Below, piece after piece: positions 28,726-38,312 of a stretch of 64,000 nt of DNA. Below the pieces are notes generated by a model. That model saw only the letters and a program-made list of their open reading frames with translations, was not told where the DNA came from and made no database searches. Each line of letters starts with the position of its first letter. The first letter of the stretch is position 1. The DNA is from Collinsella sp. GTDB taxonomy: Bacteria; Actinomycetota; Coriobacteriia; Coriobacteriales; Coriobacteriaceae. The stretch covers positions 1 to 64,000 of the forward strand of contig WGSL01000002.1 of NCBI GenBank assembly GCA_014871665.1. Direction: 5' to 3'. Both the position numbers and the translations under genes were made by a program.

Positions 28726-29086
28726 GGTTAACCCCCAGCCGCTCAATTGTCTGGAAATCTATTTTAATAAAGAACCAGTCTCAATATCGAAGCCAGGCTC
28801 GAAATGTTGCCAATTCGACCCCAGCCGTCCACATCACGCCGCGATTTTGAGCCGCATGGACCAGAAGGGACGCGCGCGATCTCTAGCTCGGCCAGGAGTG
28901 TCCCCAACTACCACTCATTTAAGTACGTCCCCAATGAGTGGCCGAAGAGTGTCCCCGGCGTCCAATCAAAAAATGGGCCATGTGTCCCAGTTGTGGAGAC
29001 TCGTTGAGCCGTCTGGGTATCGTGAAAGATCGCACACTCCCCCATCATCAAAAGTGACACACGCTACCAGTTGATGGGAGGCAGCC
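28726..29086. repeat. Spacer with R1-type repeat
   Basis: It holds an R1 copy (28911-28941; arms CCACTCATT and AATGAGTGG around a GTCCCC core) and isolated GTGTCCCC words on both sides. It must also carry the promoter for the divergent LuxR and zinc-ribbon genes. No gene is seen. Confidence 0.55.
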
Positions 29087-29824
29087 ATGGGCTTCTTTGA
29101 CAAGATGTTCGAGAAGAAAGAGTGCGCGATTTGCGGTACCGAGCTGGGACTTCTAGGTAAGACAAAAATCAATGAAGGCTACCTGTGCAAAGAGTGCGCC
29201 GGCAAGCTCTCCCCCTACTTTCACGGCTATCGCTCCAGCACCGCGGACGATATCCGTGAGCAACTCGCCTACCGCGAGGCCAACGCCGAGCGCCTGTCTT
29301 CGTTCAACCCCACGCGCACGCTTTCTGCCGGGCGCACCAATATTATGCTCGATGAGGACGCGGGCCTGCTGATCATCACTTCGCAGAGCCGCTGGCGCGA
29401 CGCCAATCCCGACATCATCGAGTTCTCGCAGGTACTCGGCTGCGATATGGATATCGACGAGCAGCGCACCGAGATCTATCGCGAGACCAAGGACGGCGAG
29501 CGCGAGAGCTACGACCCGCCGCGTTACGACCTGGATTACGACTTTAACCTGACCATTCACGTCAACACGCCGTACTTCACCGAGATCAACCTGCGCGTGA
29601 ACGACTCCACCATCGATCAGCGCGGCTCCATCGAATATCGCGAGGCCAAGCGCCAGGCAACCGAAGTCCGCGATGCGCTGGTGCAGCTGCGCCAGGAGAC
29701 GCGCGACAGCGTCGTGGCCGCCAAGGCCCCCAAGACCGCGGTGACCTGCCCCTTCTGCGGAGCCACCACCATTCCCGATGCCAGTGGGCGCTGCGAATAC
29801 TGCGGCGGCGCCATCGGCGCATAG
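29087..29824 (+). CDS. DUF4428-type double zinc-ribbon protein
   Basis: 245 residues. An N-terminal treble-clef-like ribbon (CAIC near residue 13, CKEC near residue 34) of the DUF4428 type, a central beta-rich domain (about 70-190) and a C-terminal zinc ribbon (CPFC and CEYC, about 220-240). There is no membrane segment. GGGAGG precedes the ATG. First of four co-directional genes, with the next start 24 bases on. The central region may be a PH/bPH-like fold; function unknown. Confidence 0.82.
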   Translation: MGFFDKMFEKKECAICGTELGLLGKTKINEGYLCKECAGKLSPYFHGYRSSTADDIREQLAYREANAERLSSFNPTRTLSAGRTNIMLDEDAGLLIITSQSRWRDANPDIIEFSQVLGCDMDIDEQRTEIYRETKDGERESYDPPRYDLDYDFNLTIHVNTPYFTEINLRVNDSTIDQRGSIEYREAKRQATEVRDALVQLRQETRDSVVAAKAPKTAVTCPFCGATTIPDASGRCEYCGGAIGA

Positions 29825-29848
29825 CCTCCGGCAGCGAAAGGACCGATC

Positions 29849-31171
29849 ATGGCCTTCGAGAGCGTCAACTATCAATGCCCCGCGTGCGGCGGCCCCCTTC
29901 ACTTTGCCAGTGCCGAGCAAAAGCTCGTCTGCGACTACTGCGATTCTCGTTTTGAAGTCGAAGAAGTCGAGGCCCTCTATCGCGAGCGCCAGGACAAGGC
30001 AGATGCCAAAGCCGATGCGGCAGCCGCAACGCCCAAGCCTGCTGTCGACGATGCCGTGCAGGAGCTGGCCCAAAACGCCGGCTACATCTGCTCGTCGTGC
30101 GGCGCCGAGCTCGTGTCCGACGGCACCGTCGCCGTCACCACCTGCCCGTACTGCGGCAACTCCGCCGTGGCGCCCGGTCAGCTCTCTGGCGACTTCTCGC
30201 CCGACCTGGTGATTCCGTTTAAGCTCGGGCGCGACGATGTCACGACCGCACTCAAGGAACACTACAAGGGCAAGATCTTGCTGCCCAAGAGCTTTGTCAC
30301 CGGCAACCACATCGACGAGGTCCAAGGTGTCTACGTACCGTTTTGGCTCTACGGCGCCCGCGTTGACGGCGAAGTGTACTTTGACGCGACCAACGAGACC
30401 GTGACCGAGGAATCCGACCGCACCGTCACGACCACCGACCACTACGATGCCTATCGCAAGGGCAATATCTCGTTTAAGCGCGTGCCCGTCGACGGATCGT
30501 CCAAGATGCCCGACGGCCACATGGACGCCATCGAGCCGTTTGACTACGACGCGCTGCGCCCGTTCTCGGTCGCATATATGCCCGGCTACATCGCCAACCG
30601 TTACGACGAGGACTGCGAGACCTGCAAGGCGCGCGCCGAGCGCCGCATGGAAGAAAGCACGATCTCGGCCCTGCGCGAGACCGTCGTCGACGAATACGAC
30701 GATGCCACGGTCGAAAGCAAGCAGCTCGACTACACCTGGGAAGACAGCGACTACGCCCTGTTCCCCGTCTGGATGCTCTCCACCTCGTGGAACGGCAAGA
30801 GCTACCTGTTTGCCATGAACGGCCAGACCGGCCGCCTGGTCGGCGAGCTCCCCTGCTCCAAGCCCAAGCTCGCCATCGCCTCGGTGCTGTTCTTCGTGAT
30901 CGGATTTATCCTCTCCCAGATTCTCTTTATGGGTGAGAACGCCTTCGATCCGGATTACCTCACCTTTGATATCGAGGGCATCCTCATCAACATCATCGCG
31001 CCGCTGATCATCGTGATTATCGGAGACGTGCTACTGGTAGGCCAGCTCAAGACGGCCAACGAAGCAACCCATGCCGATGAGTATTGTGGCGAGCTCGACC
31101 TGACCGAGAAGCACGACACCTTCAGCCACACCGAGACCACCGTTGTCATGAAAGACGACAAGGACGACTAA
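29849..31171 (+). CDS. Zinc-ribbon membrane protein (YdjG-like)
   Basis: 440 residues: an N-terminal ribbon (CPAC, CDYC), a second ribbon (CSSC, CPYC at about 84-110), a long soluble beta-rich domain and two transmembrane segments near residues 348-368 and 378-398, ending in an acidic tail. The plan resembles B. subtilis YdjG, a membrane partner of an SPFH protein in the ydjFGHI envelope-stress operon. That link is inferred from architecture and the neighbouring SPFH gene. AAAGGA precedes the ATG. Confidence 0.82.
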   Translation: MAFESVNYQCPACGGPLHFASAEQKLVCDYCDSRFEVEEVEALYRERQDKADAKADAAAATPKPAVDDAVQELAQNAGYICSSCGAELVSDGTVAVTTCPYCGNSAVAPGQLSGDFSPDLVIPFKLGRDDVTTALKEHYKGKILLPKSFVTGNHIDEVQGVYVPFWLYGARVDGEVYFDATNETVTEESDRTVTTTDHYDAYRKGNISFKRVPVDGSSKMPDGHMDAIEPFDYDALRPFSVAYMPGYIANRYDEDCETCKARAERRMEESTISALRETVVDEYDDATVESKQLDYTWEDSDYALFPVWMLSTSWNGKSYLFAMNGQTGRLVGELPCSKPKLAIASVLFFVIGFILSQILFMGENAFDPDYLTFDIEGILINIIAPLIIVIIGDVLLVGQLKTANEATHADEYCGELDLTEKHDTFSHTETTVVMKDDKDD

Positions 31172-31219
31172 GCAATCCAACCAATACCGCCCGGCCTTTG
31201 ACGAGAAAGGAAGATCACC

Positions 31220-32458
31220 ATGGGACTCTTGAAAGCTGGATTGGGAGCTGCCGGCGGCGTCATGGCCGACCAGTGGAAGGAATTTATCTACTGCGAATCG
31301 ATGCCTGCTGACGTCTTGGCCTGCAAGGGCAGCAAACGCACCGGTGGCCGCAGCTCCAACACGCGCGGCGAGGACAACGTCATCTCCAACGGCTCCGTCA
31401 TCGCCGTCAACGACGGCCAGGGCATGCTCGTGGTGCAAAACGGCAAGATCATCGAAGTCGCGCTGGAGCCCGGCGAGTTCGTCTTCGATACCGGCAGCGA
31501 GCCGAGCGTCTTTAGCGGCAACCTGGGCGATTCCATCAAGGAGACCTTCGCCAATATCGGCAGCCGCTTTACCTTTGGCGGCGACGCGGGCAAGGACCAG
31601 CGTGTCTACTTCATCAACACCAAGGAGATCATCGGCAACAAGTACGGCACCGCCTCGCCCGTGCCCTTCCGCGTGGTCGATAACAACATCGGTCTGGACG
31701 TCGACATCTCCGTGCGCTGCAACGGCGAGTATTCGTACCGCATCACCAACCCGCTGCTGTTCTACACCAACGTATGCGGCAACGTGACCGATGGCTACAC
31801 GCGCGACAAGATCGACAGCCAGCTTAAGTCCGAGCTGCTCACCGCCCTGCAGCCCGCCTTTGCCAAGATCTCGGAGATGGGCATCCGCTACAGTGCCATC
31901 CCCGGCCACACCACCGAGCTCGCCCGCGCGCTCAACGAGGTCCTCTCCGCCGACTGGCGCGACCTGCGCGGCGTCGAGATCGTGAGCTTTGGCGTCAACT
32001 CCATCGCCGCCTCGCAAGAAGACGAGCAGATGATCAAGGACCTGCAGAAAGCCGCGGTCATGCGCGATCCCACTATGGCGGCAGCCAACATTGCCAGCGC
32101 CCAGAGCGACGCAATGCGCGCGGCAGCCGCCAACCCCAACGGCGCGATGGCAGGCTTTATGGGCATGGGCATGGCAGGTGGCATGGGCGGCATGAACGCC
32201 AGCCAGCTGTTCGCCGCCGGCCAGGCACAGCAGCAGGCCGCCCCGCAGCCGGCTCCGGCACCCGCTCCCGCACCGGTTCCCGCCGCACCTGCGGCCGGCG
32301 CATGGACCTGCAGCTGCGGCGCCACCAACACCGGCAAGTTCTGCTCCGAGTGCGGCAGCCCCGCACCTGCCCCGGCGCCGGCCAAGTGGTTCTGCCCCAA
32401 CTGCGGCAGCGAAAACGGCGGCAAGTTCTGCAGCAACTGCGGAACGCCCAGGCCCTAA
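31220..32458 (+). CDS. SPFH-domain virion-core-like protein with tandem zinc ribbons (YdjI-like)
   Basis: 412 residues. An SPFH/band-7-like domain covers about 25-290 (FIYCESMPADVL, then GVEIVSFGVNSI). A Met/Gly/Ala-rich and Pro-rich linker runs from about 295 to 358. Two zinc ribbons end the protein (CSCG..CSECG and CPNCG..CSNCG). B. subtilis YdjI has this plan and recruits a PspA-family protein to membranes; no pspA gene is in this window. GAGAAAGGAAG precedes the ATG. It is probably in one operon with the two zinc-ribbon genes. Confidence 0.85.
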   Translation: MGLLKAGLGAAGGVMADQWKEFIYCESMPADVLACKGSKRTGGRSSNTRGEDNVISNGSVIAVNDGQGMLVVQNGKIIEVALEPGEFVFDTGSEPSVFSGNLGDSIKETFANIGSRFTFGGDAGKDQRVYFINTKEIIGNKYGTASPVPFRVVDNNIGLDVDISVRCNGEYSYRITNPLLFYTNVCGNVTDGYTRDKIDSQLKSELLTALQPAFAKISEMGIRYSAIPGHTTELARALNEVLSADWRDLRGVEIVSFGVNSIAASQEDEQMIKDLQKAAVMRDPTMAAANIASAQSDAMRAAAANPNGAMAGFMGMGMAGGMGGMNASQLFAAGQAQQQAAPQPAPAPAPAPVPAAPAAGAWTCSCGATNTGKFCSECGSPAPAPAPAKWFCPNCGSENGGKFCSNCGTPRP

Positions 32459-32539
32459 CCCCTCTATCTGGTAATTGGCGGGGAGGTCCGCCACCCCCGC
32501 ATTTGCTTCTATGGGTTTCGTTCGATAAAGGAGGACACC

Positions 32540-33382
32540 ATGAGGACAACGTTCAAAAAATCCGTACTCGCATTCCTGACATGCGTCCTGGCACTCGCCT
32601 TTGCCCTGACGGGCTGCAGCGGCGGCGGCAAAGACCCCAAGGCCAACTTCGTCGGCAGCTGGCAGTACTCGGGTGGAACCTTGGATGGCGAAGAGCTCAC
32701 CGATGAGTACATGGATATGCTCAAGGAGTGGGGCCTCAACTGCGTCCTGATCCTCGACGAGGACGGCACAGGCGTCCTCGATATGTTCCTTGAGGTCGCC
32801 GACCTGAAATGGGAAGCCAAGGACGCCACCACCGTAACGATCACCGCCGAAGATGAGTCGCACGACCTGAAGCTCAAGGACGACAAGCTCGTCCTCGAGG
32901 TGGAAGGCGACAAGCTTATCTTTACGAAGTCCGACAAGGATCTGTCCGGTACGGTGAAGAAGGATCGCGAGAACGCCGAGAAGGAAGAAGAGATCGATGA
33001 GGCCGTCGAAGACGAAGATGTCCAGAGCGTCGAAATCTCCCCCGCCGTCACCGTCGCCGATGACGATCTGTGCACCATCACCATCACCGAGAAGTTCAAG
33101 GACGACTGGGGCGACATCGGCTTTGTCGTCAACATCACCAACAAGAGCGACAAGGACCTGACCTTCTACGCTCCTTCCGGCAAGACCAACGTCAACGGCA
33201 CCATGAAGGAACCCTGGTTCTCGGCTCACCTGATGCCCGGCACCAACGCCACCGAGGAATTCACGTTCTCGAGCGGCGAGCTTGACAGCCTTGACGACCT
33301 CGTCAATACGACCATCGGCATCGACGCCTACCTGACCGATTCCTATGAGGACGTCGCCTCCTACACCGCGACCATCGCGTAG
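32540..33382 (+). CDS. Putative lipoprotein linked to the SPFH cassette
   Basis: 280 residues with a lipoprotein signal (FALTGC, Cys near residue 26). The mature part has a lipocalin-like small beta domain (about 38-125; FVGSWQYSGG start), an acidic helical linker (about 140-160) and a C-terminal Ig-like/DUF5067-style beta domain (about 165-280). AAAGGAGGACACC precedes the ATG. It lies 81 bases behind the SPFH gene on the same strand and before the terminator, so it is probably co-transcribed. Function unknown. Confidence 0.82.
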   Translation: MRTTFKKSVLAFLTCVLALAFALTGCSGGGKDPKANFVGSWQYSGGTLDGEELTDEYMDMLKEWGLNCVLILDEDGTGVLDMFLEVADLKWEAKDATTVTITAEDESHDLKLKDDKLVLEVEGDKLIFTKSDKDLSGTVKKDRENAEKEEEIDEAVEDEDVQSVEISPAVTVADDDLCTITITEKFKDDWGDIGFVVNITNKSDKDLTFYAPSGKTNVNGTMKEPWFSAHLMPGTNATEEFTFSSGELDSLDDLVNTTIGIDAYLTDSYEDVASYTATIA

Positions 33383-33432
33383 CGGCACGTAACATCAGCC
33401 GCGGATTGGCGGACACATCCGCGCACTTGCCA

Positions 33433-33474
33433 GGCGGGGCCGCAGGAGTTGATCCTGCGGCCCCGCCGCTTTAT
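33433..33474. terminator. Terminator between convergent lipoprotein and response-regulator genes
   Basis: A perfect 15-bp GC stem (33433-33447 with 33453-33467, loop of 5) is followed by GCTTTAT. It serves the plus-strand cassette and possibly the minus-strand sensory operon. Confidence 0.82.
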
Positions 33475-33492
33475 GCCGATGCGTAACGAGCG

Positions 33493-34113
33493 CTAGCGCT
33501 CCATGTTGGGAACGATGCTGCCCTCCGTTACTGCGCGCACGGCCAAGCGCATGATGTTGTCGTAGCCGGTCTTATTGAGAATCTCCGAGATGCGGCGTTT
33601 GATGGTGCCCTCGCTCATAAACAGCTCGGCCGCGATCTCGCGGCGGCTTTTACCCTCGCAGGCAAGGCGCAAGATCGACAGCTCGACATCGTCGAGGGCC
33701 GCCGTGCCCGAGAAGATGCTCTCGGGCGGCTTGGGAAACGTGCAGTAACCCGCCAGCGTGGAGCGCATCACGGCGAAAAGCTCGTCGATACCGACGTTCT
33801 TGTACACAAAGCTGTCGACGCCCGCCTCGCGTGCCTGGTCCACAAAGGTGATTTCGGGCATACCCGTCATGATAATGACGCGGCACTCGGGCAGTTGTTC
33901 TTTGATGCGCGCCGCCGCCACGATGCCGTTGGAATCGTGCTCGGTGCACACGTCCATCAGTATCATGTCCGGGCGCTCCTTAAGCACAACGTCCAAGGCA
34001 TCCGAGGCGTCGGCGATCGCGGCAACAACCGTCATGTCGGGCTGGTCACCGACGGAGCGCGCGAGGCTCTCGCGCAAGATAGCCTGGTCTTCGACGATTA
34101 ACACGCGAATCAT
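33493..34113 (-). CDS. NarL/FixJ-family response regulator
   Basis: 206 residues: a receiver domain (1-120) with acidic residues 8-9, phospho-acceptor Asp54 and the MTGMP switch region, then a LuxR HTH (about 142-200; ILRLACEGKSRREIAAELFMSEGTIKRRISEIL). Its ATG overlaps the kinase stop by four bases (ATGA). Last gene of a three-gene sensory operon. Confidence 0.94.
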   Translation of the reverse strand: MIRVLIVEDQAILRESLARSVGDQPDMTVVAAIADASDALDVVLKERPDMILMDVCTEHDSNGIVAAARIKEQLPECRVIIMTGMPEITFVDQAREAGVDSFVYKNVGIDELFAVMRSTLAGYCTFPKPPESIFSGTAALDDVELSILRLACEGKSRREIAAELFMSEGTIKRRISEILNKTGYDNIMRLAVRAVTEGSIVPNMER

Positions 34114-35609
34114 GAACTACTCCTTTGGGCCGTGGCGCTGGAGGCGAGCGGGATGGACACCGTAAGCGTGAAGGGCGGGGCGGTGTGGACTTCCAGGCTG
34201 CCGCCCAGATTCTGTGCGACATGCCTCATACCTGGGATACCCGTTCCCTCGCGATACGATACGGGTGCAGGCGCGCCGTCGTTAGAAACGACCATCCGCG
34301 CGACAGCGCTGCCTTCCGACGTCTCCCGCCACAGGCGCACATGGACCCGATGGGCCTGTGCATGCTTGGTGGCATTGGTCGAGGCTTCGCGGATAATCTG
34401 CAGAAAGGCTGCGGCGACACGCGCGTCCTCAGGCAGCTCGCCCTCCACATCGATCTGCACGCTCACCAGGCCAAAGGCATGGACGATATCGCCCAGTTGC
34501 TCTGTCGGTTCGGTGTCGCCCCCACTGCGCAGATCGGCAGCGATTGAGCGCAGCAGCGGGTCGATCTGCTCGAGTGACTCGTCATCCAGGCGCCCCTCCT
34601 CCAGATAACGATGGAGGATGGACAGGCGCTGCCCGATCACGTCGTGCACGCGAGCGCGCATACGCAGATAGGCCGCATTGTCAGCAACTTTTTTGACTTC
34701 TTCGATCTGGGCTTGGAGCTCTTGGCCCGCAAGCTCAAGCAGGTGGTTGGCTTGCGCCAGGCGATCATGAGCATGCGCATACTCTGTTACATCCAGGCCG
34801 ATAATGCGCTCAAAGAGGCGGCCCGAAACCATAACGTCATCGTGCACAAACAAGCGAATCTCGGCGGGAGAAACCTCGACCACCGCCCGCGCCTCACCAA
34901 AGCGGTCCAGATTAATCCGCACACGGTTCTGGCTGCTTTCGGGCATTTGCATGCTGAGTTTGCGCAGGTCGTTCCATGTGCCGCTCATATCGCCTAGGTC
35001 GGTGGGCATATGAAGTTCCACCAGGTTTCTGCGCATGCAGCGGTTCATGAGCAGCGGACGGCCCCTCGGGTCCAGATACAGGATGCCCACGGGAATCACG
35101 TTGATGGTCTCGATCGTCGAGAACGCGGTGATATCCTCCTGGCGGTTACGGACGTCCATCAAGAGCGCCGCGATGGAACGGAACAGGAAGAACGCTCCCT
35201 CTGCGATAAGGACAACGGTCCACGCCGAGCCCATGGCAAAAACCACCGGCGGTGTAACGGCGACAACAAGCAGCAGCTCGACCAGCATGACGGGGCGACG
35301 ATAGCGCACCATAAGCACCACGCCATAGGCAAAGATTGCGGCATTGAGCCACAGCACTCCGCCCATTGCCCTGGCGCAAACGTCAAGCGGCGCCACCAGA
35401 TACGAGCCAGACGACGCGAACAGGATAAGCGCCGAAACCACCAGGTGGAGCACGAGGCTCGCCTCGTAGGCGCAAATCACCTTACGGTTATAGGACGAGC
35501 GGCGCGATGAAATGAGCGGGACGTGGATCGTCTGCAGACACGCAGCCAGGGCAAAGACAACATCGAGCGCAACGATTTGGGGAAGGATGAGCGAAATCTG
35601 CATCGTCAC
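34110..35609 (-). CDS. Membrane sensor histidine kinase (NarX/DesK-like)
   Basis: 499 residues: about five or six N-terminal membrane segments (to about 155), a PAS-like stretch (about 165-280), a coiled coil, a HisKA_3-like helix (RMRARVHDVIGQRLS) and a HATPase domain (N box EASTNATKHA, G box GTGIPGMRHVA). It overlaps the genes on both sides by four bases, so all three are coupled. The signal is unknown. Confidence 0.92.
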   Translation of the reverse strand: MTMQISLILPQIVALDVVFALAACLQTIHVPLISSRRSSYNRKVICAYEASLVLHLVVSALILFASSGSYLVAPLDVCARAMGGVLWLNAAIFAYGVVLMVRYRRPVMLVELLLVVAVTPPVVFAMGSAWTVVLIAEGAFFLFRSIAALLMDVRNRQEDITAFSTIETINVIPVGILYLDPRGRPLLMNRCMRRNLVELHMPTDLGDMSGTWNDLRKLSMQMPESSQNRVRINLDRFGEARAVVEVSPAEIRLFVHDDVMVSGRLFERIIGLDVTEYAHAHDRLAQANHLLELAGQELQAQIEEVKKVADNAAYLRMRARVHDVIGQRLSILHRYLEEGRLDDESLEQIDPLLRSIAADLRSGGDTEPTEQLGDIVHAFGLVSVQIDVEGELPEDARVAAAFLQIIREASTNATKHAQAHRVHVRLWRETSEGSAVARMVVSNDGAPAPVSYREGTGIPGMRHVAQNLGGSLEVHTAPPFTLTVSIPLASSATAQRSSS

Positions 35610-37489
35610 TCACCCGCCCTCGGCATCAACACGATCATACGCAACTGGCCGGGTTCGCCCTCAAGGCGGTATGCCACGTTGCGCCTTTGCAGAGCGCTTT
35701 CGAGCTCTTGCGCAGCGGGCGTCTGCGAAAGATCTGCATCATCGTTGGAAAAAAGCGTGGCGCGCAGCTCGACACTGCATCGGTCATGGTCGCCCAAGTG
35801 ATACATAAGCGCCGGATGGTCGGTGGTGTAGGCAAAAAACGCAAAGTCATACACGCAGTCGTACAGGGCGCTTACCGTACTGGCGTGCATCGGGCGCCGT
35901 ATGGCGATAATCGAGGCGCAATCGATATCGATGGTGCGCAGGTCGCTTGCGAGCTCGTTGGCAATGAGCTGAATGCGGTCGCGATCAAAACCGCTCTCCC
36001 CGTGCTGTGCCAACGTGAGCGACCCCTTGCGCTTGCAATAGGCGACGAGCATCTTGGCGCGCTGCAGCATGCGGTAGCGCTCGTGCGAAGACGCTTCGTC
36101 GGTCAACGGCGGCAGCGAGCTCAGCAGGTCGTACATCCCTTCGAGCGCGCGGGCAAGCGCCTGGTCCACGTCTTGGACCAGCAGGGTCTCGGCCTCTTGA
36201 TCTGCCAAATGCGTCTTAAGGTCGTAGTCGGCGGCGAGCAGCTCGTTTTGACGCTGCAACTCCATGCGACGATGTGCCAGTTCACGGTTAAGCTCGTTGA
36301 GCTCCGACACGTCTTGGGCAAGCAGGGCCGATCCGCCCAGCAGTGGGAAGGCACGGTACATTACATCGGGATCGGACGCCACGGCAAAGGCATGGGCGCG
36401 GCCGTGCTCCTGGACCCGCAACTCCTCGCGCACGCCCACCGGCATTGGCTTTGACACTGGCGTGGCATAGACTTCCTGCAGGTCGCGCGTTAGAACTTTG
36501 AGGTCAAGCGGCAAGGTGTCAAAGATGCCGGCAATGTCGTGATATGACGGAATGACACCGCAATCGAGACAGATTTCCATCGCCACCACGCACAGAACGC
36601 AATAGACGAGCGAAAAGTTGAGCTTCCATGCCCAGGGCACGCGCAACGCATACGAGATGGCAAAGAATGCGCCACCCAGCAGTACGAGCGCCGCCGTACC
36701 CGAGAAACGCTGGATGCGAAAGGACGAGGACCGACCAACCAGGATAAAAAAGGCCACGAAGTTAAAGGCCGTCCACACTAAGACGGCGAAATAACCCCAG
36801 CCGTACGTGTAATCGTTGCTCCAGGTGTCGCTTGTACGGTCAAAGCGGAAGACCTGCTGGTGAAAATCGTTGGTGAGCACAAATCCGATAAGCAGGATGG
36901 CCACAATCCACAGCGCAGCGCAGTAGCGGCGACCCAGGCGGTGTTGCTCCAGGCCCGCAAGGCGCAGACCACACAACTGGTAGAGCAGTGGAATGAGCGT
37001 CATGGGCACGTAGTACAGGTACCACAGCACGGTGGCATAGAACGGCGTGAACGACTTGTACTTGAGAATGACTTCGATCATCCACAGGGCGCAGATGGTG
37101 GCGATGGCAACAAGGCGGCGGCGCAACACATAGTCCAAACAGCGCAGATAGACCGATACGCCCCAGATCGAAAATGCAATTGCGGCAACAAGCAACGGCA
37201 GAGAGCTCGAATGGACGAGCGCATCCACGACCTCTTCGGACACCTCGCTATAGGCGGGCACGGCGTTAGAAAGTTTGAGGTCGAAGGCGAACAGCGCCGG
37301 CAAGACTGCCAAAAGCATGAGGAACAGTGCGGTGATGGCGCCGGCGATAGCGAAGACGCGGTGACGGTACGCCTGATGTGTTATGCCAACAAGGAATCGC
37401 GGCATGGCGAAGAGCCTGCCGCCCCTGGGATCCGCCACGGGTGCGGATCGGGCGGCCGCGTGGCCGATATGTCGCTCGCGGGTACCCAT
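35606..37489 (-). CDS. Large membrane sensor protein of the three-gene operon
   Basis: 627 residues from the chosen ATG. Eight or so membrane segments (about 30-330) resemble the N-terminal 7TM region of histidine kinases. A PAS-like region, a coiled coil (about 420-470) and a C-terminal domain (about 470-620) follow. That domain looks like a divergent dimerisation/ATPase module without recognisable H, N or G boxes. ATG 37489 lies about 3 bases behind the TSS expected from TACACT (37499-37504), nearly leaderless; ATG 37405 is an alternative. It could be a co-sensor that modulates the downstream kinase. Confidence 0.8.
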   Translation of the reverse strand: MGTRERHIGHAAARSAPVADPRGGRLFAMPRFLVGITHQAYRHRVFAIAGAITALFLMLLAVLPALFAFDLKLSNAVPAYSEVSEEVVDALVHSSSLPLLVAAIAFSIWGVSVYLRCLDYVLRRRLVAIATICALWMIEVILKYKSFTPFYATVLWYLYYVPMTLIPLLYQLCGLRLAGLEQHRLGRRYCAALWIVAILLIGFVLTNDFHQQVFRFDRTSDTWSNDYTYGWGYFAVLVWTAFNFVAFFILVGRSSSFRIQRFSGTAALVLLGGAFFAISYALRVPWAWKLNFSLVYCVLCVVAMEICLDCGVIPSYHDIAGIFDTLPLDLKVLTRDLQEVYATPVSKPMPVGVREELRVQEHGRAHAFAVASDPDVMYRAFPLLGGSALLAQDVSELNELNRELAHRRMELQRQNELLAADYDLKTHLADQEAETLLVQDVDQALARALEGMYDLLSSLPPLTDEASSHERYRMLQRAKMLVAYCKRKGSLTLAQHGESGFDRDRIQLIANELASDLRTIDIDCASIIAIRRPMHASTVSALYDCVYDFAFFAYTTDHPALMYHLGDHDRCSVELRATLFSNDDADLSQTPAAQELESALQRRNVAYRLEGEPGQLRMIVLMPRAGE

Positions 37490-37604
37490 AGTGCTTTTAG
37501 TGTACCGACAGATGGGTCGAAAAAGCGGGCCGCATGTCCCAAAATCCGCAGACGGCAAGGCGCCCGGCAGCCTCCCCCGTCTGGCACTTCCCGATATCCG
37601 CCCG

Positions 37605-37651
37605 CCCCAAACCACCGCAAAGGGGACAGGCACCTTTGTGGTGGTTTGGGG
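37605..37651. repeat. 19-bp hairpin repeat behind the DUF4867 gene
   Basis: CCCCAAACCACCGCAAAGG (37605-37623) pairs with 37633-37651 with one wobble, loop GGACAGGCA. It starts 7 bases after the DUF4867 stop on the minus strand. A shorter relative is at 24114-24147. No U-tract, so it is a repeat or mRNA-stabilising hairpin rather than a clear terminator. Confidence 0.65.
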
Positions 37652-37658
37652 CGATGTG

Positions 37659-38303
37659 CTAGTCCACGGTGATGTCGAGGTTTTTGCCGATGAGGCCTAC
37701 GTAGCCGCCCTCGGCTGCCTTGGGGCTGTCAGCATGGCAGAGAACCCACTTGTCGGCCTTCCAGTAGCAGTAGCCGTCACCGGCGGCAGGCATGTCGGCT
37801 GCAGCCTCGGGGCGCGGGCCGTTGGTGCCGGCGGGCAGCGCCACCATCACCTGGAAGCCGCCGTCGTCGACCATGCACGGCGTGTAGTGGAGCGTGGTGT
37901 TGAAAACCTCAACAAGCGTGCCGGCCGGCACGCGGAACGCCTTGACGCACGCGGTGTCGAGCTTGCCGTCCTCGATCTCCCAACGATGCGCCACGAGCAG
38001 GATAAAGTCGCGGGCGCCCAGGTTGAATTCGCTGGCGCGGTGATACTCCAGGCAGTTGAGCTGCGTGTTGTGGCCGTTGCACCAGCCGAGCTGGAAGGGA
38101 CGGCCGCCAAACATGAGAAAGCCCAGTTTATCGGCATCTTTGACGCCCTCGAGCTCCGGCGCGCTTGCTACGTACTTGCTGCCCTCGGGAATGGGCGTGG
38201 CTGAGAGCGCCTCGAGCACGGGCGACGTAAGCTCAGACGGAACGTCATCCCAAACGTTGCCATAGGATTTGAACTCGGGATCGTTGACAGAGTAGATATG
38301 CAT
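37659..38303 (-). CDS. DUF4867-family cupin-like protein
   Basis: 214 residues with a cupin-like central barrel: FNLGARDFILLVAHRWEI, then PAGTLVEVFNTTLHYTPC with potential metal-binding histidines. DUF4867 proteins often accompany sugar catabolism genes; the activity is unknown. ATG 38303 is chosen because CAGGAGTG precedes it; an in-frame GTG two codons earlier lies inside that site. A symmetric operator-like sequence lies 10-35 bases upstream, so it is probably under specific control. Confidence 0.85.
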   Translation of the reverse strand: MHIYSVNDPEFKSYGNVWDDVPSELTSPVLEALSATPIPEGSKYVASAPELEGVKDADKLGFLMFGGRPFQLGWCNGHNTQLNCLEYHRASEFNLGARDFILLVAHRWEIEDGKLDTACVKAFRVPAGTLVEVFNTTLHYTPCMVDDGGFQVMVALPAGTNGPRPEAAADMPAAGDGYCYWKADKWVLCHADSPKAAEGGYVGLIGKNLDITVD

Positions 38304-38312
38304 GTTCACTCC

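Noticed and set aside
31031..33388. 785-codon open frame opposite the SPFH and lipoprotein genes
   Set aside because: GC-rich antisense shadow spanning several real genes and spacers.
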